DNA of 6,949 nucleotides from Paracoccaceae bacterium (GTDB taxonomy: Bacteria; Pseudomonadota; Alphaproteobacteria; Rhodobacterales; Rhodobacteraceae): contig SKMM01000326.1 in NCBI GenBank assembly GCA_007121055.1, positions 1 to 6,949 on the forward strand, read 5' to 3'. The notes beneath the pieces are model-generated. The model made no database searches, had not been told where the DNA came from, and saw only the letters and a program-made list of their open reading frames with translations. Below, one piece after another: positions 1-6,412 of this stretch. Position 1 is the first letter of the stretch. The number at the start of each line of letters is the position of its first letter. The position numbers and the translations under genes were made by a program.

Positions 1-148
1 CCAGCTCCCCCAATCCGTCCTGAAAGGCCGAACGCCCATCGACGCTCTCAAGGACTGGCAACGTCAGCGGCCGGAACTCTTCAGGAAAAGACCGTATAAT
101 CACACGGGATGTGACAGCTACGCGCCAACTTGTTGCAGCGACTGGTGA
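1..148 (+). CDS. Transposase C-terminal end, DDE integrase type (5' part outside window)
   Basis: Reading from base 2, an open frame of 48 codons ends at TGA 146-148. It begins QLPQSVLKGRTPIDALKDW and continues to a PELFRKRPYNHTGCDS segment. This matches the usual C-terminus of integrase-core (rve) transposases of the IS481/IS3-like type, where a 'P..aL..kTP.eAl..W' helix is followed by a 'pelF.k..yn..G.Ds/t' tail. In such proteins the stop often comes right after the 'G.D(S/T)' residues. Here the frame runs nine residues further (YAPTCCSDW), so the native stop may be lost or the 3' end of the element altered. The catalytic DDE residues would lie upstream of the window. The family call rests on recalled C-terminal character only, and whether the copy is intact cannot be judged. 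The gene faces the unknown minus-strand gene that ends at 233. Confidence 0.6.
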   Translation, partial: QLPQSVLKGRTPIDALKDWQRQRPELFRKRPYNHTGCDSYAPTCCSDW

Positions 149-232
149 CCAACCGCGCGGCGGGCATTCTGAATCAGCAACACGAAACAAAATCAGTGTA
201 GGGTGCGTGCGGATCGGGGAGGACCAATGCCG

Positions 233-862
233 TTACGTGTCGATCACATCATCCCAACCGCGTTCGCCGCTGCCCGCGCCATCGCGACCGGTGTGGCCTT
301 CGGCGTCGCCGTCCTTGCTGCCATTTTTGTCCTGAGACTCCTTTGGGGTATCGGAGCGCTGCTGCTTCTCCCCTAACCGCTCCTTGACCCACTCAACAGC
401 TGCATCGGCGTTCGCTACTGCGTCCGGAAAGCCCTGCATTATCGTCACAATGGTAGCAAGAATGATGAGGCCCTCTTTCCAGTCGGGCAATCTCCAAGTC
501 TTCTTGACCGCCTCACCTAGTTTCGGATCGATCCGCTCCGCCCGCTTGTGCGCATCTTCGCGGCTGCGTGCCTTCTTCGCGACGCGCGCGAACTGACGGC
601 ACTGTTGGCGGGAGAGCTGAACCCCGAATAGATCGTAGACTACTTCCCTCGTGAAATCGAACGCGCCTTGAGGCAAAGCACATAGCCACCCGCATTTTGG
701 GCAAGCCACCGCGCTCCGATCTATGTACCCCGAGTGTCCGCGAAGGTCGATTGCGAGCCAGCCGGTGAAAGGTCCGTGCACGGGACACACGGCGCGGATC
801 GGAGTGCCACTTCCCGGTCCGAAGCCGCCAAATGAACAGCCTGAAATTGAGATCCTTGCCAT
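233..862 (-). CDS. Hypothetical protein with zinc-ribbon-like N-terminus and one hydrophobic segment
   Basis: The product has 209 residues and I do not recognise the family. The N-terminal ~65 residues hold two paired metal-ligand motifs, C26-P-V-H29 and C54-P-K-C57, with extra cysteines at 9 and 61; this suggests a zinc ribbon. Residues ~78-122 are basic and probably helical (LSRQQCRQFARVAKKA onward). Residues 131-145 (GLIILATIVTIMQGF) form one short hydrophobic stretch that could be a membrane segment or a buried helix. The last ~45 residues are hydrophilic, rich in D, G, K, S and E, and probably disordered. The ATG at 860-862 is the first in the frame but has no clear Shine-Dalgarno sequence, so the start is uncertain. 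GC content and GC3 are visibly lower than in the genes to the right, and a transposase end lies next to it, so horizontal acquisition is plausible. It could be an accessory or defence-associated orphan, but nothing in the sequence shows a function. Confidence 0.6.
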   Translation of the reverse strand: MARISISGCSFGGFGPGSGTPIRAVCPVHGPFTGWLAIDLRGHSGYIDRSAVACPKCGWLCALPQGAFDFTREVVYDLFGVQLSRQQCRQFARVAKKARSREDAHKRAERIDPKLGEAVKKTWRLPDWKEGLIILATIVTIMQGFPDAVANADAAVEWVKERLGEKQQRSDTPKESQDKNGSKDGDAEGHTGRDGAGSGERGWDDVIDT

Positions 863-1038
863 TTGGATGGATTAGCGCTGGGAAGGCTCCGTCGCCAGTT
901 GAATCTCCCGCCCTCGCCCTCGCCCGGGCGCGGGTTGGCTGCGGTGCACTTGCGGCGGCGGCTGGATCCCTGGCGGCACCTGTCGCCCGGTCCCGTCCCA
1001 CGGAACCTTGTCGTGATGAACGCGTTGTCGTCTCAGTT

Positions 1039-1079
1039 GTTCGCGACTGCGTCGCCTGCGACCGTGTTGGCGACCGAAC
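1039..1079 (+). promoter_or_regulatory. Bulged stem-loop in the symporter leader
   Basis: GTTCG (1039-1043) pairs with CGAAC (1075-1079), and GTCGCC (1051-1056) pairs with GGCGAC (1069-1074). This gives an 11-bp stem with a seven-base bulge on the 5' side and a 12-base loop. The structure ends seven bases before the GGGAGGAG Shine-Dalgarno sequence, so it would sit in the leader if transcription starts upstream of ~1039. It has no following U-tract, so it is not a typical intrinsic terminator. It could also be a protein-binding inverted repeat on DNA. Its function is unknown. Confidence 0.35.
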
Positions 1080-1085
1080 CGAAGA

Positions 1086-1093
1086 GGGAGGAG
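1086..1093 (+). promoter_or_regulatory. Ribosome binding site deciding the symporter start
   Basis: GGGAGGAG lies seven bases before the ATG at 1101. An in-frame GTG at 1095 would be only one base from it, which is too close, so the ATG is preferred and the protein is two residues shorter than the longest frame. Confidence 0.75.
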
Positions 1094-1100
1094 TGTGCCG

Positions 1101-2669
1101 ATGAACGGTCTGGAGATCGCGACGCTCGATTTTCTCGTCATCGGACTCTACTTTCTGGCCATCGCCGGCATCGCCATCTGGGTCTCGCGGGGGGTCGACA
1201 CCGGGGATGACCTTTTCCTCGCGGGCCGCAGCCTCGGCTGGCGGACGGTGGGGACGTCGCTCTTTGCCTCCAACATCTCCTCCACCACGCTCATCGGGCT
1301 GGCGGGGGCGGCCTATGTCAGCGGCATCGCCACGGCCAACTACGAGTGGATGGCCGGCGTGGTGCTGGTATTCATGTCTCTGTTCTACATCCCGATCTAC
1401 CTGCGTTCCAAGATCAGCACCGTACCGGAGCTGCTGGAGCGGCGCTTCGACCGCCGCTCGCGGCTCTATTTCTCCGGCCTCACCATCTTCCTGACGCTGG
1501 CGGTGGACACGGCGGGCGGAATCTATGCCGGCGCCATCGTGTTGCAGGTCTTCGTGCCCGACCTGAACCTCTGGACGACCTGTATCATCCTGGCGCTGAT
1601 CGCGGGCCTCTACACCGCCGCGGGCGGGCTGAAGGCGGTGGTCTACAGTGATGTGCTGCAGGCGGTGGTTCTGCTGGTCGGCTGCACGGTGCTGACGCTG
1701 GTGGTGTTCGGCCAGTACGATTTCAGCTGGTCGGCCGCGACCGAGGCGCTGCCCGAGGGGCATCTGTCGCTGATCCGGCCGCTAGACGACGAGATGCTGC
1801 CCTGGCTTGGGACGCTGATCGGGCTGCCGGTGCTGGGGTTCTGGTACTGGGGGGCGAACCAGTACATCACCCAGCGCATCTTCGGGGCGCGCTCGCTGCA
1901 CGATGCGCAGTGGGGCGCCAATCTCGGCGGGCTCCTGAAGCTGCTGCCGCTGTTCATCATGGTGCTGCCAGGCGCGATGGCCGTGGGGCTGATCGAGCCG
2001 CTTGACGACGGCGATCAGGTGTTCCCGACGCTGGTGGCGACCATGCTGCCGGTGGGCATCACCGGGCTGGTGCTGGCGGGGCTGGTGGCCGCGATCATGT
2101 CCAGCATCGACAGCACGCTCAACTCCTCCTCCACCCTCATCATCAAGGACTTCGTCGAGAACGAGGACCGCACGCTGGAGCCGCGGCAGGTCAAGCGCTA
2201 TGGCCGCATCACCACCATCGTGCTGATGGTCATTGCGGCCCTCTGGGCGCCGATGATCGCAAATTTCGGAGGGCTGTTCTCGTATCTGCAGCAAGCCTTC
2301 TCGATCCTCGTGCCACCGGTGGTGGCGATCTTCCTGCTGGGGGTGTTCTGGCACCGCGGCGGCGGCCGGGCCGCGCTGGGCACACTGCTGATCGGCCATG
2401 CCATGGGGATTGTGCTGTTCGTTCTGGCGCAGATCGACATCTGGCCGCTCCACTACACGATCAACGTGGGGGTCATGACGGCCTTCAGCGCGCTGGTTTT
2501 CGTGGCCATCGCCCTGACCGAGCCCGTCCCCGAGACCGCTCGGATCGACGCCATGCGTCACATCCCCGAGGCGCGCGAGGAGGCCGACCTGCCGTGGTAC
2601 TTCCGTCCCAGGCTGCAAGGCTTCGGGATCCTCGCGCTGACCGCAGTGATCGTGATCGCCTTCTGGTGA
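1101..2669 (+). CDS. Sodium:solute symporter, SLC5/SSS family (SGLT-like)
   Basis: This 522-residue inner-membrane protein should carry out Na+-driven uptake of an organic solute. It has many hydrophobic segments, starting at residues ~10-28 and ending with a helix at the extreme C-terminus, as expected for the 13-14 helix LeuT-fold SSS family. The family signature is present as LYTAAGGLKA, followed by VVYSDVLQ. By comparison with Vibrio SGLT (recalled from memory), the Na2-site elements are kept: A56 and I59 in helix 1 (FASNISS) and S334-S335 in MSSIDSTLNS. N58, Y81-E82 in NYEWM, N253-Q254 in GANQYITQR and K280 in LLKLLPLF also match sugar-site positions. The position of the sugar-contacting glutamine in helix 1 appears to be threonine, so the substrate may not be a hexose. 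No catabolic genes lie beside it to reveal the substrate. The gene stands alone on its strand and converges with the SDR gene 50 bp downstream. Confidence 0.93.
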   Translation: MNGLEIATLDFLVIGLYFLAIAGIAIWVSRGVDTGDDLFLAGRSLGWRTVGTSLFASNISSTTLIGLAGAAYVSGIATANYEWMAGVVLVFMSLFYIPIYLRSKISTVPELLERRFDRRSRLYFSGLTIFLTLAVDTAGGIYAGAIVLQVFVPDLNLWTTCIILALIAGLYTAAGGLKAVVYSDVLQAVVLLVGCTVLTLVVFGQYDFSWSAATEALPEGHLSLIRPLDDEMLPWLGTLIGLPVLGFWYWGANQYITQRIFGARSLHDAQWGANLGGLLKLLPLFIMVLPGAMAVGLIEPLDDGDQVFPTLVATMLPVGITGLVLAGLVAAIMSSIDSTLNSSSTLIIKDFVENEDRTLEPRQVKRYGRITTIVLMVIAALWAPMIANFGGLFSYLQQAFSILVPPVVAIFLLGVFWHRGGGRAALGTLLIGHAMGIVLFVLAQIDIWPLHYTINVGVMTAFSALVFVAIALTEPVPETARIDAMRHIPEAREEADLPWYFRPRLQGFGILALTAVIVIAFW

Positions 2670-2719
2670 GACCGCGGGGGCCGTGCGCCTGACCTAGCCT
2701 GGCGGTGGGGGGTCTGGGA

Positions 2720-3364
2720 TCAGCCCGAAATCGCGACGCTGGCGCGGTGATGGCTGGGGCGCTCCAGTTCGGCCAGCAGGAAGGCAGCCACGTCGGCCCG
2801 CGCCACGGTGGCCTTGCGGATCCGGCCCTCGGGACTGGCCAGATAGGTCCCGGTGGCGGGGCCGTCCGTCAGGCCCACGGGCTGGGCGATGACGTAATCG
2901 GCCTGCGAGGCCCCCAGCGCGGCCTCCTGCCGTTCCTTGTCGGCAAACAGCGCCGGCAGGAACAGGTCGAAGTAGAGCCGGAAATACCAGGGCGCCGTCG
3001 CCCGGCTGGGGCCCACGCCATAGGCGCTGACCACCCCGATGCGGCCCCGGCCGTCCAGCGCCTGCAGGAGCGCGGCGGTCCCGCGCGAGCACACTTCGGT
3101 GCTGCGGCGCCGCTGCGGTCCGGGCAGGAAGGCCAGCGGATGGGGCCGTTCGCCCAACGCCACCAGATACCCGTCATGCCCCGGCGCGATCCTCGCCAGA
3201 AGCTCCGCGTCCGTGGCATTGCCCGCCACTACCTTGAGGCCCTGTGCCGGCGCCAGCTTCGACGGGTCGCGCACCAGCGCCGTGACGGTGTGGCCCGCCG
3301 TCAGCGCCGCCTCGGTGAAGGCCCGCCCGGTGCCGCCCGTCGCGCCAAGGACCAGTATCCGCAT
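2720..3364 (-). CDS. NAD(P)-binding atypical SDR / NmrA-like protein
   Basis: The product has 214 residues and is a Rossmann-fold protein of the NAD(P)H-binding (NmrA-like, atypical short-chain dehydrogenase) group, probably cytosolic. Dinucleotide binding is shown by the extreme N-terminus MRILVLGATGGTGRAF, with a GxxGxxG loop at G7-G13. After it comes TALVRDPSKL, whose Arg is typical of NADP(H) preference. The middle strand ends in GVVSAYGVG, a usual position for active-site-like Ser/Tyr residues, and VIAQPVGLTDGP resembles the 'RP..L.dg' stretch of this family. The C-terminal half is short, as is usual for SDR_a5/NmrA-type proteins, which may be reductases or redox sensors. The substrate is not predictable. 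The frame extends 35 residues upstream, but that part is low-complexity, and the ATG at 3364 puts the Rossmann strand at residue 2 with a good Shine-Dalgarno sequence. The gene is divergent from radC. Confidence 0.87.
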   Translation of the reverse strand: MRILVLGATGGTGRAFTEAALTAGHTVTALVRDPSKLAPAQGLKVVAGNATDAELLARIAPGHDGYLVALGERPHPLAFLPGPQRRRSTEVCSRGTAALLQALDGRGRIGVVSAYGVGPSRATAPWYFRLYFDLFLPALFADKERQEAALGASQADYVIAQPVGLTDGPATGTYLASPEGRIRKATVARADVAAFLLAELERPSHHRASVAISG

Positions 3365-3369
3365 CGTCT

Positions 3370-3374
3370 TCCTC
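3370..3374 (-). promoter_or_regulatory. Ribosome binding site of the SDR gene
   Basis: On the minus strand GAGGA lies five bases before the ATG at 3364-3362. It supports that start over the longer frame beginning at 3469. Confidence 0.65.
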
Positions 3375-3478
3375 GCCAGTTGTCCACTTCCCTGCCCGAC
3401 ATGGGCGCCAGGGCCTGCGCTGTCCAGCCGGGGCCGACTGCGGGGCGGTGTTAAGGGTTTCTTCATCACGATGGGCGA

Positions 3479-3488
3479 CCTCCGGAGG
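3479..3488 (+). promoter_or_regulatory. Palindromic Shine-Dalgarno sequence before radC
   Basis: CCTCCGGAGG is a perfect 10-base palindrome whose right half, GGAGG, is the only strong Shine-Dalgarno match near radC. It ends one base before the ATG at 3490, which is unusually close. An ATG at 3471 in another frame opens a short overlapping frame ending at 3605, of doubtful meaning. Confidence 0.45.
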
Positions 3489-3489
3489 C

Positions 3490-4251
3490 ATGAGCCACGA
3501 CCCCGCCTTCCGCGAAGCCCCGCTGCCGCTCCTGCCGTTGGACGAGGCGGTGCCCCAGGCGCTGCCGCCGGGCCGGCTGCCGTCCTACATCGCCGACCAC
3601 CGTAAGCGGCTGCGCGCCCGCTTCATGGAGGGCGGCGCCACGGCCATGCCGGATTACGAGTTGCTGGAACTGGTGCTGTTCCGCGCCATCCCGCGCCAGG
3701 ACGTCAAGCCGCTGGCGCGTCGGCTGCTGGAGGCGTTCGGGGATTTCAACCGCGTCCTCTCGGCCCCGCCCACGCGGCTGCAGCAGGTCACGGGCGTGGG
3801 CGAGGCAGTGGTGCAGGAGCTCAAGATCGTCGAGGCCGCGGCCCAGCGTCTCGCGCGCGCCCGCGTCATCAACCGCCCCGTGATCTCCAGCTGGGCGGCG
3901 CTGCTGGACTACTGCCACACCGCCATGGCGCATGGCGAGGTGGAGCAGTTCCGGGTCCTCTACCTCGACCGCAAGAACACCCTGATCGCAGACGAAGCGC
4001 AGGCGAGGGGCACGGTGGACCATGTCCCGGTCTACCCGCGCGAAGTGGTCAAGCGCGCGCTGGAGCTCAACGCCTCGGCCCTGATACTGGTGCACAACCA
4101 CCCCTCGGGCGACCCCACCCCATCCGAGGCCGACATCATCATGACCGCCCGCATCCAGGCCGCGGCCGAGACGCTGGGCGTGACCCTCCACGACCATCTG
4201 ATCATTGGCAAGGAGCGGGAGTTGAGCTTCCGCTCAGAAGGGTATCTCTGA
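3490..4251 (+). CDS. radC: RadC family protein (JAMM/MPN domain)
   Basis: The product is a 253-residue RadC. The N-terminal UPF0758 region has YIADHRKRLRARF and PDYELLELVLFRAIPRQD, followed by a helix-hairpin-helix-like stretch (VTGVGEAVVQELKI). The C-terminal JAB/MPN domain carries the full metal-binding motif: H202-N-H204-P-S-G-D208, then P-S212-E-A-D215, with E in GEVEQFRVLYLDRKN as the upstream acidic residue. It ends with HDHLIIGKERELSFRSEGYL, the standard RadC C-terminus, so the protein appears intact. RadC was named for DNA repair, but a direct repair role in E. coli has been disputed and its activity is uncertain. The ATG at 3490 gives the usual family length. It is divergent from the SDR gene (125-bp gap) and convergent with the methyltransferase gene. 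No alphaproteobacterial LexA box (GTTC-N7-GTTC) is visible upstream. Confidence 0.96.
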   Translation: MSHDPAFREAPLPLLPLDEAVPQALPPGRLPSYIADHRKRLRARFMEGGATAMPDYELLELVLFRAIPRQDVKPLARRLLEAFGDFNRVLSAPPTRLQQVTGVGEAVVQELKIVEAAAQRLARARVINRPVISSWAALLDYCHTAMAHGEVEQFRVLYLDRKNTLIADEAQARGTVDHVPVYPREVVKRALELNASALILVHNHPSGDPTPSEADIIMTARIQAAAETLGVTLHDHLIIGKERELSFRSEGYL

Positions 4252-4263
4252 GCGACCCCCCTA

Positions 4264-4410
4264 TCCGCTATGGTCTGCAGCGCGGTCGCAGGCGTCATTC
4301 CGCGCACCGTTCACGCAACGCTGTGCCCCCGCTCGGGGCGGCGCCTTGGGCACTGATGCGAACCGGTAGACCGGCTCCCCGCGCTTCAGGACGTATACGG
4401 AGGCCGCGCC
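4264..4410 (-). other. Coding-like stretch in frame after the methyltransferase stop
   Basis: Directly after the methyltransferase TGA (4413-4411) the same frame stays open for 49 codons, to TAG at 4263-4261. It begins GAASVYVLKRGEPVYRFASV. The first ~25 codons have strongly GC-rich third positions and a protein-like composition; the rest looks less coding. There is no ATG, GTG or TTG before the valine at codon 20, so it is not a normal independent gene. It could be a remnant of a gene, a readthrough extension, or chance. It fills nearly all of the 159-bp convergent gap. Within this gap GCCCC/GGGGC (4325-4329/4335-4339) is the only tidy small hairpin, and it has no U-run. Confidence 0.25.
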
Positions 4411-5550
4411 TCAGGCTGGAAGCGGGTCGGTGCGGTAGAGGCGGATCTTCAGCCCGCCATGGGGGATCGGCGGACCGGGCGGGCCGAAGGGCAGGCCTGT
4501 GGCGCGCGCAAGCTCGGGCGTGGCGGTCACCAGCCCGACGCGCCAGCCCGCGAAGCGCGCTTGCAGCCGCGCGCCCAGCGCCCCGTGCAGCGCCAGCAAC
4601 GCCTTGCGGTCCCCGATGCGGGCGCCATAGGGCGGGTTGACGATCACGAGGCCCGGCCGGCCCTCGGGCGGCTCCGCCTCGCTGACCGGCCGGCGGTGAA
4701 AGGCCACGAGGCCCTCCACCCCCGCGCGGCCGGCATTGGCCTTGGCTGCAGCAATCGCGCCTTGGTCGCGGTCCGAGCCGATCAGCCGCGGCGGGCTCTC
4801 GGGCGCGCGCCCTGCAGGCAGGGCGGCCGCCCGCATCGCCGCCCAGGCCGCCGGATCGAAGCCCGCCAGATGCTCGAAGGCAAAGCCCCGCGACCGGCCC
4901 GGGGGCAGGCCCGCGGCCATCTCGGCGGCCTCCAGCACGAAGGTGCCCGAGCCGCACATCGGATCCACCAGCGCCTCGCCCGGGGCATAGTCGCAGGCGC
5001 GCAGGAACAGCGCCGCCAGCGTCTCGCGCATCGGCGCCTTGCCCACCGCCTGTTTGTGGCCGCGCCGGTGCAGCGGCTCGCCGGAGCTGTCGATGCTGAG
5101 GGTGCACAGATCGTCCTCGATCCGGACCTTCAGCGTCAGGCAGGGCCCTTCCTCGGGCAGGCCGGTCAGGGCACGCACCCCCGCTTCCTCCCGCAGGGCG
5201 CGCACGACGCGCTGGACCACGGCCCCTTCATGGTAGATGCGGGACCCTCGGCAGCTCGCCTCCACCCGCACCGGGGTTTCGGTCCGCAGAACGGCCCCCC
5301 AGTCGAAGCGCCGGGCGCGCTTGTCGAGCTGGGCCACATGCAGCGCCCTGAACGCCCCGATCCGCACAAGCACGCGCGAGGCGCCCCGCAGCATCAGGTT
5401 TGCGCGCCACACCTCGGGCCAGCCGCCGCGGAGGACGACGCCGCCCGGCACGGCGCGCGCCCCGGTGAATCCGACCGTGGCCGCCTCGGCGCACAACTCG
5501 GGTTCAAACCCCGGCGGGGCGGCCAGAAATATCTCCAGATCCGATGCCAT
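4411..5550 (-). CDS. THUMP-domain class I SAM-dependent RNA methyltransferase (RlmL-like)
   Basis: The product has 379 residues and resembles the N-terminal (RlmL) half of E. coli RlmKL, which makes m2G2445 in 23S rRNA. An N-terminal ferredoxin-like/THUMP region covers ~1-160 (MASDLEIFLAAPPGFEPEL; RVLVRIGAFRALHVAQLDK; later EPLHRRGHK). The Rossmann methyltransferase domain follows: SAM-binding motif D196-P-M-C-G-S-G202 with TFVLEAAEMAAG, acidic loop G258-S-D-R-D262, and the N305-P-P-Y-G309 motif of exocyclic-amine N-methyltransferases. All key motifs are intact. It lacks the second, RlmK-like domain, as in many non-enteric homologues. The ATG at 5550 gives the expected family start, though its Shine-Dalgarno sequence is weak. 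The gene lies 60 bp downstream of the slipin gene on the same strand, with a strong hairpin between. The exact target nucleotide is inference from homology. Confidence 0.93.
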   Translation of the reverse strand: MASDLEIFLAAPPGFEPELCAEAATVGFTGARAVPGGVVLRGGWPEVWRANLMLRGASRVLVRIGAFRALHVAQLDKRARRFDWGAVLRTETPVRVEASCRGSRIYHEGAVVQRVVRALREEAGVRALTGLPEEGPCLTLKVRIEDDLCTLSIDSSGEPLHRRGHKQAVGKAPMRETLAALFLRACDYAPGEALVDPMCGSGTFVLEAAEMAAGLPPGRSRGFAFEHLAGFDPAAWAAMRAAALPAGRAPESPPRLIGSDRDQGAIAAAKANAGRAGVEGLVAFHRRPVSEAEPPEGRPGLVIVNPPYGARIGDRKALLALHGALGARLQARFAGWRVGLVTATPELARATGLPFGPPGPPIPHGGLKIRLYRTDPLPA

Positions 5551-5567
5551 GGGCCGCGTCTTATCCC

Positions 5568-5596
5568 CGCGGCCCCGCCGAGGCGAGGGGGCCGCG
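5568..5596 (-). other. GC-rich hairpin between slipin and methyltransferase genes
   Basis: CGCGGCCCC (5568-5576) and GGGGCCGCG (5588-5596) form a perfect 9-bp stem with an 11-base loop. On the minus strand it lies between the slipin stop and the methyltransferase ATG. No U-run follows, so it is not a canonical intrinsic terminator. It could protect the 3' end of the upstream mRNA or reduce transcription of the downstream gene. Confidence 0.5.
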
Positions 5597-5604
5597 CGCG
5601 GCCC
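5589..5604. repeat. 16-bp perfect palindrome overlapping the hairpin
   Basis: GGGCCGCGCGCGGCCC is a perfect palindrome that shares its first eight bases with the right arm of the 5568-5596 hairpin. The two structures are mutually exclusive in RNA. As DNA it could be a protein-binding site, or it may just reflect the extreme GC content of the gap. Confidence 0.4.
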
Positions 5605-5610
5605 GCACCG

Positions 5611-6408
5611 TCACTCGCTGCGCCGGTTCGCCTCCATCCCGTCCATGGCGTTCTTCAGCCCGGGCACCAAACCCGCCAGTTCCATCGGGAAGGGGAAGAT
5701 GATGGTGGAGTTCTTCTCGCCCGCGATGATGTTGAGCGAAGACAGATAGCGGAGCTGCATCGCACCGGGGTCCTTGGCCATGATCTGCGCGGCCTCCAGC
5801 AGCTTCTGCGCGGCCTGCTCCTCACCCTCGGCGTTGATGACCTTGGCGCGGCGCTCGCGCTCGGCCTCGGCCTGGCGGGCGATCGCGCGGATCATGCTCT
5901 CGTTGATGTCCACATGCTTGATCTCCACGTTGGCCACCTTGATGCCCCAGGCATCGGTCTGGGCGTCGAGCAGGCCCTGGATGTCGTTGTTCAGCGCGTC
6001 GCGCTCAGACAGCATCTCGTCAAGGTCGTGCTTGCCGAGGACCGAGCGCAGGGTGGTCTGCGACAGCTCCGAGGTGGCGGCCATGAAGTTCTCCACCTGG
6101 ATGGTGGCCCGCTCGGCGTCGACCACGCGGAAATAGATCACCGCGTTGACCCGCACCGACACGTTGTCCTTGGAGATCACGTCCTGGCTCGGCACGTCGA
6201 GCACCTTGACGCGCATGTCCACCCGCACCGCCTGCTGCAGCCCGGGGATCACGAGGATCAGGCCAGGGCCCTTCACCCCGGTGAAGCGGCCGAGGGTGAA
6301 GATGACGGCACGTTCGTATTCGCGCAGGATCTTGATGGCCGAGGCAAACAACGCGACCAGGAAGATCACGAGGATACCGATGAAGCCGAAGTCGAACAGT
6401 AAGTCCAT
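5611..6408 (-). CDS. Slipin / stomatin-like SPFH (Band 7) protein
   Basis: The product is a 265-residue membrane-anchored scaffold protein of the prokaryotic stomatin (slipin) group, which forms oligomers in membrane microdomains. Residues ~6-27 are one hydrophobic anchor. The SPFH domain then runs from IKILREYERAVIFTLGR (26-41) through GPGLILVIPGLQQAVRVD and VLDVPSQDVISKDNVSV to the LRSVLGKHDLDEMLSERDAL segment (120-139). A charged coiled coil follows at ~170-210 (RQAEAERERRAKVINAEGE). Near the C-terminus STIIFPFPMELAG (234-246) corresponds to the hydrophobic stretch that the Pyrococcus NfeD-type protease cleaves in its stomatin partner. The length is normal and the protein looks intact. It lies directly downstream of nfeD (62-bp gap) on the same strand, the typical arrangement of this pair. 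It is distinct from FtsH-associated HflK/HflC, which lack this neighbour. Confidence 0.95.
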   Translation of the reverse strand: MDLLFDFGFIGILVIFLVALFASAIKILREYERAVIFTLGRFTGVKGPGLILVIPGLQQAVRVDMRVKVLDVPSQDVISKDNVSVRVNAVIYFRVVDAERATIQVENFMAATSELSQTTLRSVLGKHDLDEMLSERDALNNDIQGLLDAQTDAWGIKVANVEIKHVDINESMIRAIARQAEAERERRAKVINAEGEEQAAQKLLEAAQIMAKDPGAMQLRYLSSLNIIAGEKNSTIIFPFPMELAGLVPGLKNAMDGMEANRRSE

Positions 6409-6412
6409 GTGC

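Larger units (their letters stand above)
863..1100. promoter_or_regulatory. Divergent intergenic region, unknown gene / symporter
   Basis: This 238-bp gap lies between the minus-strand unknown gene and the plus-strand symporter and should carry the promoters of both. I see no credible coding frame and no convincing -35/-10 pair in either direction. The recognisable elements are the symporter ribosome binding site near 1086-1093 and a bulged inverted repeat at 1039-1079. The part near 900-960 is a GC-rich run with short CCCTCG repeats. Confidence 0.4.

Noticed and set aside
95..100. Perfect TATAAT resembling a -10 promoter box
   Set aside because: It falls inside the transposase coding end (codons for P-Y-N), and no matching -35 element lies at the proper distance.
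111..335. Short plus-strand open frame from a GTG
   Set aside because: It overlaps the transposase tail and the end of the minus-strand unknown gene, with a composition typical of an antisense shadow.
513..1763. Long minus-strand open frame of 416 codons
   Set aside because: It is opposite the symporter gene and very rich in R, H, Q and D, the usual product of antisense reading of high-GC coding DNA; it has no domain signs.
2670..2719. Possible terminator between the convergent symporter and SDR genes
   Set aside because: The 50-bp gap has no clear stem-loop with a U-run on either strand.
4325..4339. Small hairpin GCCCC/GGGGC as a bidirectional terminator between convergent genes
   Set aside because: The stem is only 5 bp and no U-run follows on either strand.
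4363..4374. CCGG-TAGA-CCGG repeat
   Set aside because: A four-base palindromic stem is expected often in such GC-rich DNA and has no supporting context.
4459..6402. Very long plus-strand open frame of 647 codons
   Set aside because: It runs antisense across the methyltransferase and slipin genes, which have clear family motifs; its own sequence is low-complexity R/G/H/A-rich.
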